Below are positions 9,351 to 18,839 of a stretch of 64,000 nt of DNA, one piece after another. The position numbers and the translations under genes are program-made. Each line of letters starts with the position of its first letter. Position 1 is the first letter of the stretch. The DNA is from Methylophilaceae bacterium (lineage in GTDB: Bacteria > Pseudomonadota > Gammaproteobacteria > Burkholderiales > Methylophilaceae), in assembly GCA_027488395.1 (NCBI GenBank), contig JAIYBT010000024.1:17841-81840 (forward strand). Direction: 5' to 3'. The notes under the pieces were generated by a model, which had not been told where the DNA came from, did no database searches, and saw only the letters and a program-made list of their open reading frames with translations.

Positions 9351-9925
9351 ACGCGCAATGCATGTACCAAAAAGGGACGATTTTGTATGTGTGGCCTTGA
9401 TTGATGTGGTAGGTGCAACACACCCGCCAACCGTAAACGAGGTATGGCACTAAGCGTTGATAATGATTGTGGCACACCATCATGCAATGGGTAGCAAATG
9501 AGCACCTTTTAGCATGCAACGAAATACATTTGTGAACAGGCTTGGCAACAGCATCAGGCTTGCAAGATTGATGATCAAAAGCGTCAATCGCATGCAAACC
9601 ACTCATGTAATTAGTGGCAAGCGGGTCTAGAAACAACCCGTAAAAACGCAACATCAACCAAGTATCTGCAATAGGCATAGATTCGCAAGTGCAAAAGTCA
9701 TGCCATTACACTGCGCGCATATCATCATACAAAATACTGCGGATTTTTAAAAAAAGCACCCCAACAACCACCAGCATGGTTGAAATGAACCAAATAGGAT
9801 GTCCTGAGAAATCAAGAGGCTACCCTGTTTTACAAACAGATCAGCAATGACTACTGGTAATTTAATCTCAAAAAAGAACCAACAAACTTGGCAAAATGGT
9901 TAGCCAATTCAAGCTCGAATCGTAT
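9351..9925. other. Intergenic region with possible decayed coding remnant
   Basis: A 575-base gap between the fecR-like and lysR-type genes. The fecR-proximal half holds nothing recognisable. In 9706-9890, minus strand, two adjacent frames carry short hydrophobic protein-like stretches (FEIKLPVVIADLF in one, then GHPIWFISTMLVVVGVLFLK in the other). They would join by a frameshift near 9810 and end at a TAA at 9706-9708. This could be a broken small membrane-protein gene or coincidence. Confidence 0.3.
9458..9472. promoter_or_regulatory. Weak Fur-box-like site upstream of the fecR-like gene
   Basis: TGATAATGATT matches the first eleven positions of the 7-1-7 Fur consensus, but the right end is degenerate (about 11 of 15 matches). 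It lies about 110 bases upstream of the fecR-like start. A match of this quality can occur by chance. Confidence 0.3.
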
Positions 9926-10813
9926 TTACTTTTTTGCCAATAAAAATTGATTAATCAGCTTATTAATCTCAAACTTTCTAAAGTGCTTTTTAATAGTAAC
10001 TGCATAGAAGTTCTCATACACGGCATTAAGCTTAGTATAAGACTGTAAAACACCCAATTTGAGCTCATCTTTGACCACCACCTCAGGCATCACAGTCAGT
10101 GCAGCACCATCACGCGCAAGCAAACGCAACATCGCCATATCATTGGCCTCTGCCACAATATGTGGCTCGATTTGATGAAGGGCACACAGGCCATCAAAAG
10201 CCGCTCGAATCGGGCTATCCATGTGCGGCAAAATCCAGCGAAAATCAGCGTATTTACTCGAAAACTCTGGTTTTACATCTAACCCTGGCGGACCAATCAC
10301 ACTGATGGGCTGGCGATCTAATAAAATGCACTCCCACAATTGGTCCGCATTGCCGCGCACTTCAATATTCGTCAGCGCTAGATCCAGTTCATGGTGGGTA
10401 AGGGCTTTTAATAAGTTGGTTTGCCCACTCGCCATAATCTCAAGCTTGACCATCGGCTGACTGAGCATAGGCGCTACAAAGCTCTCGATAAAATTACGTG
10501 ACATGGTCGATAAGACGCCAATCCGTAAGATTTGGCTTTCAGACTGTATGCCTTTTCGCAATAAGTTTTCCAGTTCATGGCCTTTGGTAAAAATGGAATC
10601 AGCGTAAGAAAAAGCCACGTTACCAAACTCTGTCAGGACTAATTTACGGCCTTGTCGTAGAAATAAATCACAATCCAAACTGGCCTCTAATTGCCGAATT
10701 TGCGAGGACAAAGCGGATTGCGAAAGGTGCAGCTTTTCGGCCGCTTTGGTCAAACTGCCCACTTTCACAATATGCCAAAAATATTGTAGATGATGATAAT
10801 TGAGTCTAGACAT
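9926..10813 (-). CDS. LysR-type regulator (NhaR-like), probable dab regulator
   Basis: A 295-residue LysR-family regulator: N-terminal winged helix-turn-helix (about 4-62; LNYHHLQYFWHIVKVGSLTKAA and SQSALSSQIRQLE) and a C-terminal substrate-binding-like effector domain. The NYxHLxYFWHV-type start is typical of NhaR-like members. I start it at the ATG at 10813 on homology; a longer start at 10834 has no better ribosome-binding site. It is divergent from the small ORF-dabB-dabA unit. LysR-type genes are common beside DAB operons, so it probably controls carbon uptake in response to CO2 limitation or a metabolite (inference). Confidence 0.9.
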   Translation of the reverse strand: MSRLNYHHLQYFWHIVKVGSLTKAAEKLHLSQSALSSQIRQLEASLDCDLFLRQGRKLVLTEFGNVAFSYADSIFTKGHELENLLRKGIQSESQILRIGVLSTMSRNFIESFVAPMLSQPMVKLEIMASGQTNLLKALTHHELDLALTNIEVRGNADQLWECILLDRQPISVIGPPGLDVKPEFSSKYADFRWILPHMDSPIRAAFDGLCALHQIEPHIVAEANDMAMLRLLARDGAALTVMPEVVVKDELKLGVLQSYTKLNAVYENFYAVTIKKHFRKFEINKLINQFLLAKK

Positions 10814-10939
10814 AGTTAATATAAATAGAACCAAAACATAATATTTATATATTTTACATAATTATTTTCACTGTGCAAAATGCGCTTCGATCGCTGTATT
10901 GAGGGCTGGGTTTAACCGCTCAAACGTCTAGGAGTCATG
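10814..10939. promoter_or_regulatory. Divergent lysR/dab promoter region
   Basis: About 125 bases between the two divergent starts. The lysR-proximal part (10815-10870) is very AT-rich with ATATTTATATATTTTA-like sequence that could hold LysR-type T-N11-A sites. No single operator stands out by eye. Confidence 0.45.
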
Positions 10940-11185
10940 ATGCATAGAATTATCGAACTTGAAGGAAGATTGATTTCGATTGAAACAAAAACAATTGAAA
11001 TCAATGGAGAATCAGTAGAAACGGCAGGAAAAATTGTTGTCTATCATCCCCCGTTGGCAGCAGAACATTTACCTTCATTTGAAACATCCGCCCAAAAAAG
11101 GCAGGCAAAACGGCAACAGTTGCGCCAGCGCTTAGCCGCTTCCACCCCCTCTATCGCTAAAAATAGCAAACTAAATAGTTCTTAA
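10940..11185 (+). CDS. Small unknown protein, first gene of the dab operon
   Basis: An 81-residue protein I do not recognise. The start is placed at the second of two consecutive ATGs (10940) because AGGAG at 10930-10934 then has a 5-base spacing. The N-terminal half is a plausible small beta domain (HRIIELEGRLISIETKTI). The C-terminal half is basic and Gln/Arg-rich (QKRQAKRQQLRQRLAAS), perhaps helical. There is no signal peptide or membrane segment, so it is probably cytoplasmic. It lies directly between the regulator and dabB in the same direction, with a good ribosome-binding site. It may be an accessory or regulatory partner of DabAB (inference from position). Confidence 0.7.
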   Translation: MHRIIELEGRLISIETKTIEINGESVETAGKIVVYHPPLAAEHLPSFETSAQKRQAKRQQLRQRLAASTPSIAKNSKLNSS

Positions 11186-11242
11186 ATATACATTTAATAA
11201 ATATAAAAGTTCTATTTTATAAAACTATTAAAGGAGATCTTG

Positions 11243-12787
11243 ATGCTGACCATGCTGAGTGTTGCCACCATCATGCCGTTTGGATGGATGCTAATGAATG
11301 CCATGCTGATCAATGGCGCGCACATGAGCGATCATCGTGTGTGGCAATCTTATAAACGCTTTGCTTGGGCGGGTGTATGGTGCGCACTTTTAGGCGTCAT
11401 TGTGCTGTGTTACCAAACCTACCATCACCTGCCCATGATGACGCCCGGTGTATTGAGCATTTCGCCGCTGCAAGCCGTATTAACCCTGTTGGTTCAAGGG
11501 CTAGGTTTAATCATCGGTGTATTTTCATCGCGCTATTTAGAAGGCGAAGCGCGACAAGAGCAATTCGTGATTGCGTTGAGTTTAGTCTTAGCCGCGGTAC
11601 ACATGTTGTTATTAGCCAACCATTGGTGGCTGATGATTGTGGCTTGGGGCTTGATCGGCAGTTTTTTACGAACACTCTTGTGTTTTTATGCAGATAGACC
11701 GTTCGCGATATTGGCTTCACATAAAAAAATAGTGGCAGATCGTCTAGCTGATGTACTGCTAATTGTAGCCGCTGTAACTTCATGGTGGGTGGTTGGCAGT
11801 TGGCAGCTTACCGACTTATATGATGCGCTGACTCACCGGGCCTTCGATGCGATTGACAGCATACTCATCACTACCGCTGCAGTTGCATTGGTTCTCGCTG
11901 TAGGATTAAGAACTGCGTTGTTCCCAGTCCATGGCTGGCTGATACAAGTGATGGAGGCCCCTACCCCAGTATCTGCACTCTTGCATGCAGGGGTGGTGAA
12001 TTTATCTGGTTTTGTGCTGATCAAGTTTGCCCCATTACTTGAACATGTCCCGCTTGCAAGAAATGCGTTGGTGGTGATGGGTTTAATCACCTGTGCAACT
12101 GGCGCGCTCATCATGTTGACCCGCGTCAGCATCAAAGTGCGCCTCGCGTGGTCTACCGTGGCCCAAATGGGATTTATGATCGTGGAATGCGGCTTGGGGC
12201 TATACACCTTTGCAGCACTTCATTTGATTGGGCATTCAATTTATAAAGCATATGCTTTCTTAGCCGCGTCAAATGTCGTGCATACGACACGTGTGCAACA
12301 AATGGCAGGGAAATGGCGCTATGAATCTTGGAGCGTTATCACGTCTATTGTCATCAGCTTTGGCTTGGTGAGCGCCAGTCAACTGGTAAATACAGTGCCT
12401 CCGTGGCCTGCATGGTGGAATGCTGTATTAGCACTGGCATGGGCCCCCTTGCTTTGGATACCTGCTGGCGCACAGATGCATGCGATGACCAAATTCAACA
12501 AATTGCTCATCGGCAGCATGCTGACCTTTGGGTTAAGTGGTTTATGTGTCTGTTTGCATGGTTTGCCGATGGGCATTCAAGATGCACCCCATCAAGGCTT
12601 AGCGCCATTGGTGATTGTCGCCATCACATTGTTATATGGGGTTTCAAGTGTATGTTTGCTGTTCCCTACCCACCTCAATCGTCTGCACCGATGGGTCTAT
12701 GCAGGCTTGTATGTGGATGCTTTTTACACCCGCATGGTGCTCCGCTTTTGGCCGATTAGCTGGGGCAAAAGCAGCCACGCCAAATAA
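11243..12787 (+). CDS. dabB: DabB, membrane subunit of the DAB inorganic-carbon transporter
   Basis: A 514-residue polytopic membrane protein of the proton-conducting transporter family (NuoL/MrpA-like), with about 13 hydrophobic segments and the family stretch HGWLIQVMEAPTPVSALLHA, where a conserved helix carries charged residues used in ion translocation. It begins at the ATG at 11243, six bases after GGAG; a TTG directly upstream is in frame but less likely. No other nuo or mrp gene is nearby, and the next gene encodes DabA. DabB is thought to couple cation flux to vectorial CO2 hydration by DabA at the cytoplasmic face. Confidence 0.93.
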   Translation: MLTMLSVATIMPFGWMLMNAMLINGAHMSDHRVWQSYKRFAWAGVWCALLGVIVLCYQTYHHLPMMTPGVLSISPLQAVLTLLVQGLGLIIGVFSSRYLEGEARQEQFVIALSLVLAAVHMLLLANHWWLMIVAWGLIGSFLRTLLCFYADRPFAILASHKKIVADRLADVLLIVAAVTSWWVVGSWQLTDLYDALTHRAFDAIDSILITTAAVALVLAVGLRTALFPVHGWLIQVMEAPTPVSALLHAGVVNLSGFVLIKFAPLLEHVPLARNALVVMGLITCATGALIMLTRVSIKVRLAWSTVAQMGFMIVECGLGLYTFAALHLIGHSIYKAYAFLAASNVVHTTRVQQMAGKWRYESWSVITSIVISFGLVSASQLVNTVPPWPAWWNAVLALAWAPLLWIPAGAQMHAMTKFNKLLIGSMLTFGLSGLCVCLHGLPMGIQDAPHQGLAPLVIVAITLLYGVSSVCLLFPTHLNRLHRWVYAGLYVDAFYTRMVLRFWPISWGKSSHAK

Positions 12788-12820
12788 TGCTGTTCATATT
12801 TAATCTTGCTGGAGCAACCC

Positions 12821-15331
12821 ATGTCTCAACGTACGAATCATGCCACTGCGTCACCATTGCCGCCTGAATATTCAGTGCTTGATCAGATAGAAACCGCTTG
12901 CCAACAAGCCTGCGCAATGATTGCTCCCAGCTGGCCGCTGGACCAATCCATCGCAGTAAACCCCCACTGGAAACGTATTCATATGCCAATCAGAACGGTC
13001 GCTGCTCGAATGGCGACGCTGGCTGAGATTCCTGTGTTTCCTCCACGTCACTATCTGGAAACAGCATGGCGCACTGGACGAATTCAAGCATGTGATTTAC
13101 AACAAGCCATCACACAATCAGGCCATCGCAGCTTCAGCATGGCAGAATGTATTGCTGCGCTCACTACGCCATTAAAGATCAAACGCTTACCACTTTTGAT
13201 TGATACGCTAGACAATGACCCAACCCGTTTTCAACGTTTAACTTGGCGAGATGCAATCACCTATCAAGTGAGCCAAACCTGCGCCACCTATTTCGATCAT
13301 GATCAAGCGGATTGGCAACCGCACCGTGACTTAGATTTATATGGCTTTTGGCGCGAAAGCATTTTGAATGATCATGGACTTGGCGTGTTAATGGGACTCC
13401 CTCAATTGCGTAACGTCTTAACACACTTACCCGATACGCGTGCCGATGCAGAACGCTGGGCATTTGCACAACTAGGGTTTGATACCACGTTAATGGCCGA
13501 TTATTTAGAAGCCGTCTTACTCACAGTGAACGGCTGGGCTTCATGGTGTGCTTACTTGGACTGGCAGGCAAAGTTAGATGGCCGACAAGATCACCACTTA
13601 CGGGATTTATTAGCCATTCGCTTGGCTTGGGGCGTACTGCTAATGGAAAGTAAGGGGTTAGATGCAACGCAACATGCGATCAAACTGATTCAGCAACGCT
13701 GGAAAAATGTAACGATCAGTCTAAACGAAGCCGAAAATACTTTAAAAGTAGATGAAATTTGGCAAATCGCGCTAGAACTTGGCTATCAACGTGGCCTAGC
13801 TCAGCAATTCCAGAAACATCCACCCATCCAGCATTACACGCCGACAATACAAGCTGCATTTTGTATTGACGTCCGTAGTGAGCCTTTCAGACGTGCTGCG
13901 GAGTCGCGATCACCGACTTTGCAAACCATTGGTGTTGCTGGCTTTTTTGGGTTGCCAATTGCATATACCCCGCTTGCAGGACAGACATCTCGCCCACAAT
14001 TACCAGGCTTACTTGCACCCACAATACACGTGGAAGAACGGGTGTTTCATGCAGGGGGTGATCGCAATCCGCAAAGCGGTCACACTGCAGTCGCGCAACG
14101 AGCGCGTACCCGAAACTTTGTAATGAATCGGCAACTAGCCAGCATGACGCATCACCCAAGCTCCGCTTTTTCGTTGGTTGAAAGTGCAGGTGCATTGTTT
14201 TTGGCCAAGCTTTATCAGTTGGTCAATCCCAATGCTCGTGCCCGTCAATCGATAGATGCCCACGCCTTACCCAAAAAATACCGTGCTGTCACAAGGCCCT
14301 ATTTAACCGCGTTGACCTTAGAAGAAAAAGTGAACTTAGGCCATCGCGTATTACATTTATTAGGGTTAACGCAAACCCTTGCTCCCCTGGTAATGTTAGT
14401 GGGTCACACCAGCCAAAGTCATAATAACGCACACGCCTCCAGCTTAGATTGCGGTGCGTGTTGCGGGCAATCAGGCGAGGTAAACACGCGCGCGCTGGCC
14501 TTATTGCTCAATGACAGCGCTGTGCGGGCAGGTATCGCGAACATGGGTATCGTCATTCCAACTGAAACTACATTTGTCGCCGCGTTACATAACACCACCA
14601 CCCAGGAAATAGAAGGCTATGATCTAGACTTGCTCAGTGAGCATCATCGCGCACAATGGCACATTGCACAGCAACACTTTGTTGAAGCAGGCGATATTGT
14701 CCGTAACCAACAGATACAACGCTTGCCAGGCCTAGCTTTTGAGGACTTACCGAGTGCAGATGCCCGCTTAAAAGCATTTAGGCAGCGTGCTAACGATGGC
14801 GCCCAAACCAGACCTGAGTGGGGCTTAGCCAACAATGCTGCGTTTGTGATCGGGCCACGCGCGTTGACCCAATCGTTAACGCTCGACGGACGGGTGTTTT
14901 TACATGACTATGATCAGCATCATGATGCCGATGGTAGCTTACTTGAGTTGTTAATGACGGCACCGATGATCGTGACCCACTGGATTAATTGGCAATATCA
15001 CGCGTCGGCAAGTGCACCGCTACACTATGGCAGTGGCAATAAATTATTGCATAACGTCGTTGGTGGCCGCATCGGCGTATTTGAGGGCAATGGTGGCGAT
15101 TTACGTATCGGTTTATCGCAACAATCATTGCATAGTGGACAACAGTGGATACACGAACCATTGCGCCTCACTGTCATTATTGCTGCGAAGCGCAATGCGA
15201 TAGAGCGGGTGATGGATATGCATACAACCGTTACGCAGTTGGTTCAACACCAGTGGTTAACCTTGTGGTGCTATGAAAACCAACGTTTGTATCAATATAA
15301 AAATCAAGCATGGATACCCGTATTAAATTGA
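12821..15331 (+). CDS. dabA: DabA, carbonic-anhydrase-like subunit of the DAB transporter (DUF2309)
   Basis: An 836-residue DUF2309/DabA protein. The start at 12821 (MSQRTNHAT) follows GGAG with six-base spacing; an upstream TTG is less likely. Predicted zinc and active-site residues by comparison with described DabA proteins are all present: Cys348 and Asp350 in FCIDVRSEP, His529 in LVGHTS and Cys544 in LDCGACCG. The 15-residue His-Cys spacing matches what I recall for the Halothiobacillus protein. The family hydrates CO2 to bicarbonate one way, driven by the cation gradient through DabB. The gene follows dabB by 33 bases, so they form one operon. TGA stop; no clear terminator follows. Confidence 0.95.
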   Translation: MSQRTNHATASPLPPEYSVLDQIETACQQACAMIAPSWPLDQSIAVNPHWKRIHMPIRTVAARMATLAEIPVFPPRHYLETAWRTGRIQACDLQQAITQSGHRSFSMAECIAALTTPLKIKRLPLLIDTLDNDPTRFQRLTWRDAITYQVSQTCATYFDHDQADWQPHRDLDLYGFWRESILNDHGLGVLMGLPQLRNVLTHLPDTRADAERWAFAQLGFDTTLMADYLEAVLLTVNGWASWCAYLDWQAKLDGRQDHHLRDLLAIRLAWGVLLMESKGLDATQHAIKLIQQRWKNVTISLNEAENTLKVDEIWQIALELGYQRGLAQQFQKHPPIQHYTPTIQAAFCIDVRSEPFRRAAESRSPTLQTIGVAGFFGLPIAYTPLAGQTSRPQLPGLLAPTIHVEERVFHAGGDRNPQSGHTAVAQRARTRNFVMNRQLASMTHHPSSAFSLVESAGALFLAKLYQLVNPNARARQSIDAHALPKKYRAVTRPYLTALTLEEKVNLGHRVLHLLGLTQTLAPLVMLVGHTSQSHNNAHASSLDCGACCGQSGEVNTRALALLLNDSAVRAGIANMGIVIPTETTFVAALHNTTTQEIEGYDLDLLSEHHRAQWHIAQQHFVEAGDIVRNQQIQRLPGLAFEDLPSADARLKAFRQRANDGAQTRPEWGLANNAAFVIGPRALTQSLTLDGRVFLHDYDQHHDADGSLLELLMTAPMIVTHWINWQYHASASAPLHYGSGNKLLHNVVGGRIGVFEGNGGDLRIGLSQQSLHSGQQWIHEPLRLTVIIAAKRNAIERVMDMHTTVTQLVQHQWLTLWCYENQRLYQYKNQAWIPVLN

Positions 15332-15498
15332 AGTAATAGGGCTTTTGCGCGCCTTGCTACATGCATTTACTTGCAAAGATCAAGTCGCGCTACTCATCTT
15401 TGGCCATTAACCCATGCTTGTAGATGAATCATTCCTTTTACAATGCCAATCTATCGTAGCAACCTGATATTGTCCGGAATCAGCTTCATCAAACAGAT

Positions 15499-15651
15499 CT
15501 AGTATTGCGTCAATACATGAATAAACGGGTCCTCTCCGTGCTTAAACACAATGGCCAGATCAGGGCGAGTCATCTCAACGACATCAAAGGCAGGCACATT
15601 TTCAACAATTTCAAAAAACACCTCTTGAAATACATGACATTCACCCCACAT
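15499..15651 (-). CDS. Candidate 50-residue protein reading out of the CIRCE element
   Basis: A short open frame of 50 codons with protein-like composition. It starts MWGECHVFQEVFFEIVEN, passes through VPAFDVVEMTRPDLAIVFKH and ends EDPFIHVLTQY followed by TAG. The ATG at 15651 lies inside the left arm of the groES CIRCE element, and an in-frame TGA lies three codons upstream, so the frame cannot extend far. No Shine-Dalgarno is visible. It may be a real small gene, or the surviving end of a longer gene whose 5' part was replaced by the groES promoter. I do not recognise the family. Confidence 0.4.
   Translation of the reverse strand: MWGECHVFQEVFFEIVENVPAFDVVEMTRPDLAIVFKHGEDPFIHVLTQY
15624..15651 (+). 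promoter_or_regulatory. Sigma-32-type heat-shock promoter of groES-groL
   Basis: CTTGAAA at 15624-15630, a 13-base spacer, then CCCCACAT from 15644. This agrees well with the RpoH consensus (CTTGAAA, 13-17 bases, CCCCATNT). The CIRCE element begins at its 3' end, where the transcript would start. Confidence 0.75.
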
Positions 15652-15677
15652 TAGCAATCAAGGCATGCGAGTGCTAA
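15651..15677 (+). promoter_or_regulatory. CIRCE operator (HrcA binding site)
   Basis: TTAGCAATC at 15651-15659, nine bases, then GAGTGCTAA at 15669-15677. This is the CIRCE consensus with a single mismatch in the left arm. HrcA bound here would repress groES-groL under non-stress conditions. Confidence 0.88.
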
Positions 15678-15696
15678 AATGCGTGCCGTATTACCC

Positions 15697-15720
15697 ACGC
15701 GTAATTTGATGATTACGCGT
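15697..15720 (+). repeat. Perfect 9-bp inverted repeat in the groES leader
   Basis: ACGCGTAAT at 15697-15705, a six-base loop, then ATTACGCGT at 15712-15720. It lies between the CIRCE and the groES ribosome-binding site, so it would form a hairpin in the 5' untranslated mRNA. Confidence 0.7.
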
Positions 15721-15758
15721 TTAAACCATCGAACCAAAAATACTCCAAGGAGAAACTG

Positions 15759-16046
15759 ATGAACATTCGTCCATTACACGATCGTGTGATTGTTAAACGT
15801 GCTGCAGAAGAGCGCACCACTGCATCTGGTATTGTGATTCCAGACAGTGCGACTGAAAAGCCAGATCAAGGCGTGGTACAAGCCGTAGGCAATGGTAAAA
15901 AAGATGACAATGGCAAAGCCATTGCATTGGATGTCAAAGTTGGCGACAAGGTGTTGTTCGGCAAATATGCTGGCCAAACCGTTAAAGTGGATGGCGAAGA
16001 GCTATTGGTCATGCGCGAAGAAGACATCATGGCAATTGTTGAGTAA
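15759..16046 (+). CDS. groES: Co-chaperonin GroES
   Basis: A 95-residue Hsp10, full family length, starting [14 protein letters not shown] and carrying the mobile-loop region around residues 16-35. It caps GroEL rings during ATP-driven protein folding in the cytoplasm. A strong ribosome-binding site (AAGGAG) precedes the ATG. It is the first gene of groES-groL, behind the RpoH-type promoter and CIRCE at 15624-15677, so it is probably under dual positive (sigma-32) and negative (HrcA) heat-shock control. Confidence 0.98.
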   Translation: MNIRPLHDRVIVKRAAEERTTASGIVIPDSATEKPDQGVVQAVGNGKKDDNGKAIALDVKVGDKVLFGKYAGQTVKVDGEELLVMREEDIMAIVE

Positions 16047-16210
16047 TGTGCTCAACCCTAGAGGCTGAGGCGCTCACAACACAGTCCTCGTCTCTTGCAA
16101 GATTGCTGATTTAAACACAGAAATTTTTAACACCTCACCCACAACGCCAACGCACTTAGCATGTTTGATGTGCTGCGTGCCAATGTGTTTGTGTGGTACA
16201 TGTAATTTAA

Positions 16211-17866
<1,656 letters not shown>

Positions 17867-17962
17867 GTGTTTCCCTTTTTACATCATTTGCGCCCATTAA
17901 ATATAAAGGCGCGACATGATTTAATGTTGCCTTAAGCGCTTTAGTGCTAATCAGCGTTTAAA

Positions 17963-17986
17963 AAAACCCGCTTCGGCGGGTTTTGT
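17963..17986 (+). terminator. Rho-independent terminator of groES-groL
   Basis: AAAACCCGC, tetraloop TTCG, GCGGGTTTT, then T-rich sequence, about 95 bases after the groL stop. Confidence 0.9.
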
Positions 17987-18133
17987 GTTTAGGCGCCTAA
18001 GTCATTGAATACAACGTTTCGATGTATTCAAGAGACGCAAATTTTGTAATCCCCGCGTTTCCCTTCATAATGCAGCCCTTCACAAGGTGTTGCACATGCC
18101 AATACCAATTTTTATTTTTGATAAGAGATGCCC

Positions 18134-18760
18134 ATGACCACTGCCTTAACCACTTTAATCCAACGTTTGAGCTATATCGTCGGCGAAAACATGGCCCATC
18201 AACTTAAAAATGATGGTTTAAGTCTAGATACGGCAGCCTTGTCGCTAGCCATTGATGATGTGATGGGTGGAAAACCTTCGCGTTTAACCGATGAGGAAAA
18301 ACGCAGTACGGTCGAACAGGTGCAATTTGAGAGCCAAAAACAGCAACAAGCGGCACAAGCAGAACAATCTGCTAAAAATAGCTCTGACGGACAAGCCTAT
18401 TTAGCTGAAAACGCCAAAAAAGCAGGTGTGGTGACGACTGCAAGTGGTTTGCAATATCAAGTCTTAACGCAAGGCACAGGCGCAACACCTAAGACGCATG
18501 ACCGAGTACAAGTGCATTACAAAGGCACGCTGATTGACGGCATGGTGTTTGATAGTTCCTATGATCGCGGTGAGCCGATCGTGTTTCCAGTGACCGGCGT
18601 GATTGCCGGCTGGGTCGAGGCCTTACAATTGATGCAAGTAGGCAGTAAGTTCGAGTTGGCAATTCCTGCCAATTTAGCCTATGGCGAGCATGGTAGCGGT
18701 CAAACGATTGGACCTAATGCCACCTTGGTGTTTATAGTGGAGTTGTTGGCGATTACGTAA
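18134..18760 (+). CDS. FKBP-type peptidyl-prolyl isomerase (FklB/Mip-like)
   Basis: A 208-residue protein: an N-terminal helical dimerisation domain (about 1-95, with SYIVGENMAHQLKNDGL) and a C-terminal FKBP domain (about 105-207, with VQVHYKGTLIDGMVFDSSYDRG and the closing FIVELL). It catalyses cis-trans isomerisation of proline bonds. There is no signal peptide, so it resembles cytoplasmic FklB rather than exported Mip/FkpA. I use the ATG at 18134 because AAGAG lies six bases ahead; the ATG at 18128 is two codons longer. A bidirectional terminator separates it from the convergent gpsA. Confidence 0.9.
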   Translation: MTTALTTLIQRLSYIVGENMAHQLKNDGLSLDTAALSLAIDDVMGGKPSRLTDEEKRSTVEQVQFESQKQQQAAQAEQSAKNSSDGQAYLAENAKKAGVVTTASGLQYQVLTQGTGATPKTHDRVQVHYKGTLIDGMVFDSSYDRGEPIVFPVTGVIAGWVEALQLMQVGSKFELAIPANLAYGEHGSGQTIGPNATLVFIVELLAIT

Positions 18761-18785
18761 TGTGAACGAATGACGCTACCAATAA

Positions 18786-18812
18786 AAAAAGGGCACGCGT
18801 AGTGCCCTTTTT
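18786..18812. terminator. Bidirectional terminator between fklB-like gene and gpsA
   Basis: An 11-base perfect stem (18786-18796 with 18802-18812) with A and T runs at its ends. It can serve both converging genes. Confidence 0.88.
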
Positions 18813-18839
18813 ACATGTGTACAGCTGTCACTGTGCGTT

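Noticed and set aside
9340..9678. 112-codon frame upstream of fecR that might be a sigma factor
   Set aside because: The product is His/Cys/Tyr-rich without sigma-70 region 2 or 4 motifs; not a fecI.
10814..10939. NhaR regulating nhaA
   Set aside because: The NhaR-like gene is about 5 kb from nhaA and divergent from the dab genes, so dab is the more likely target.
12328..12759. 143-codon frame inside dabB
   Set aside because: Lies in another frame of a clear membrane protein gene and has no start signal.
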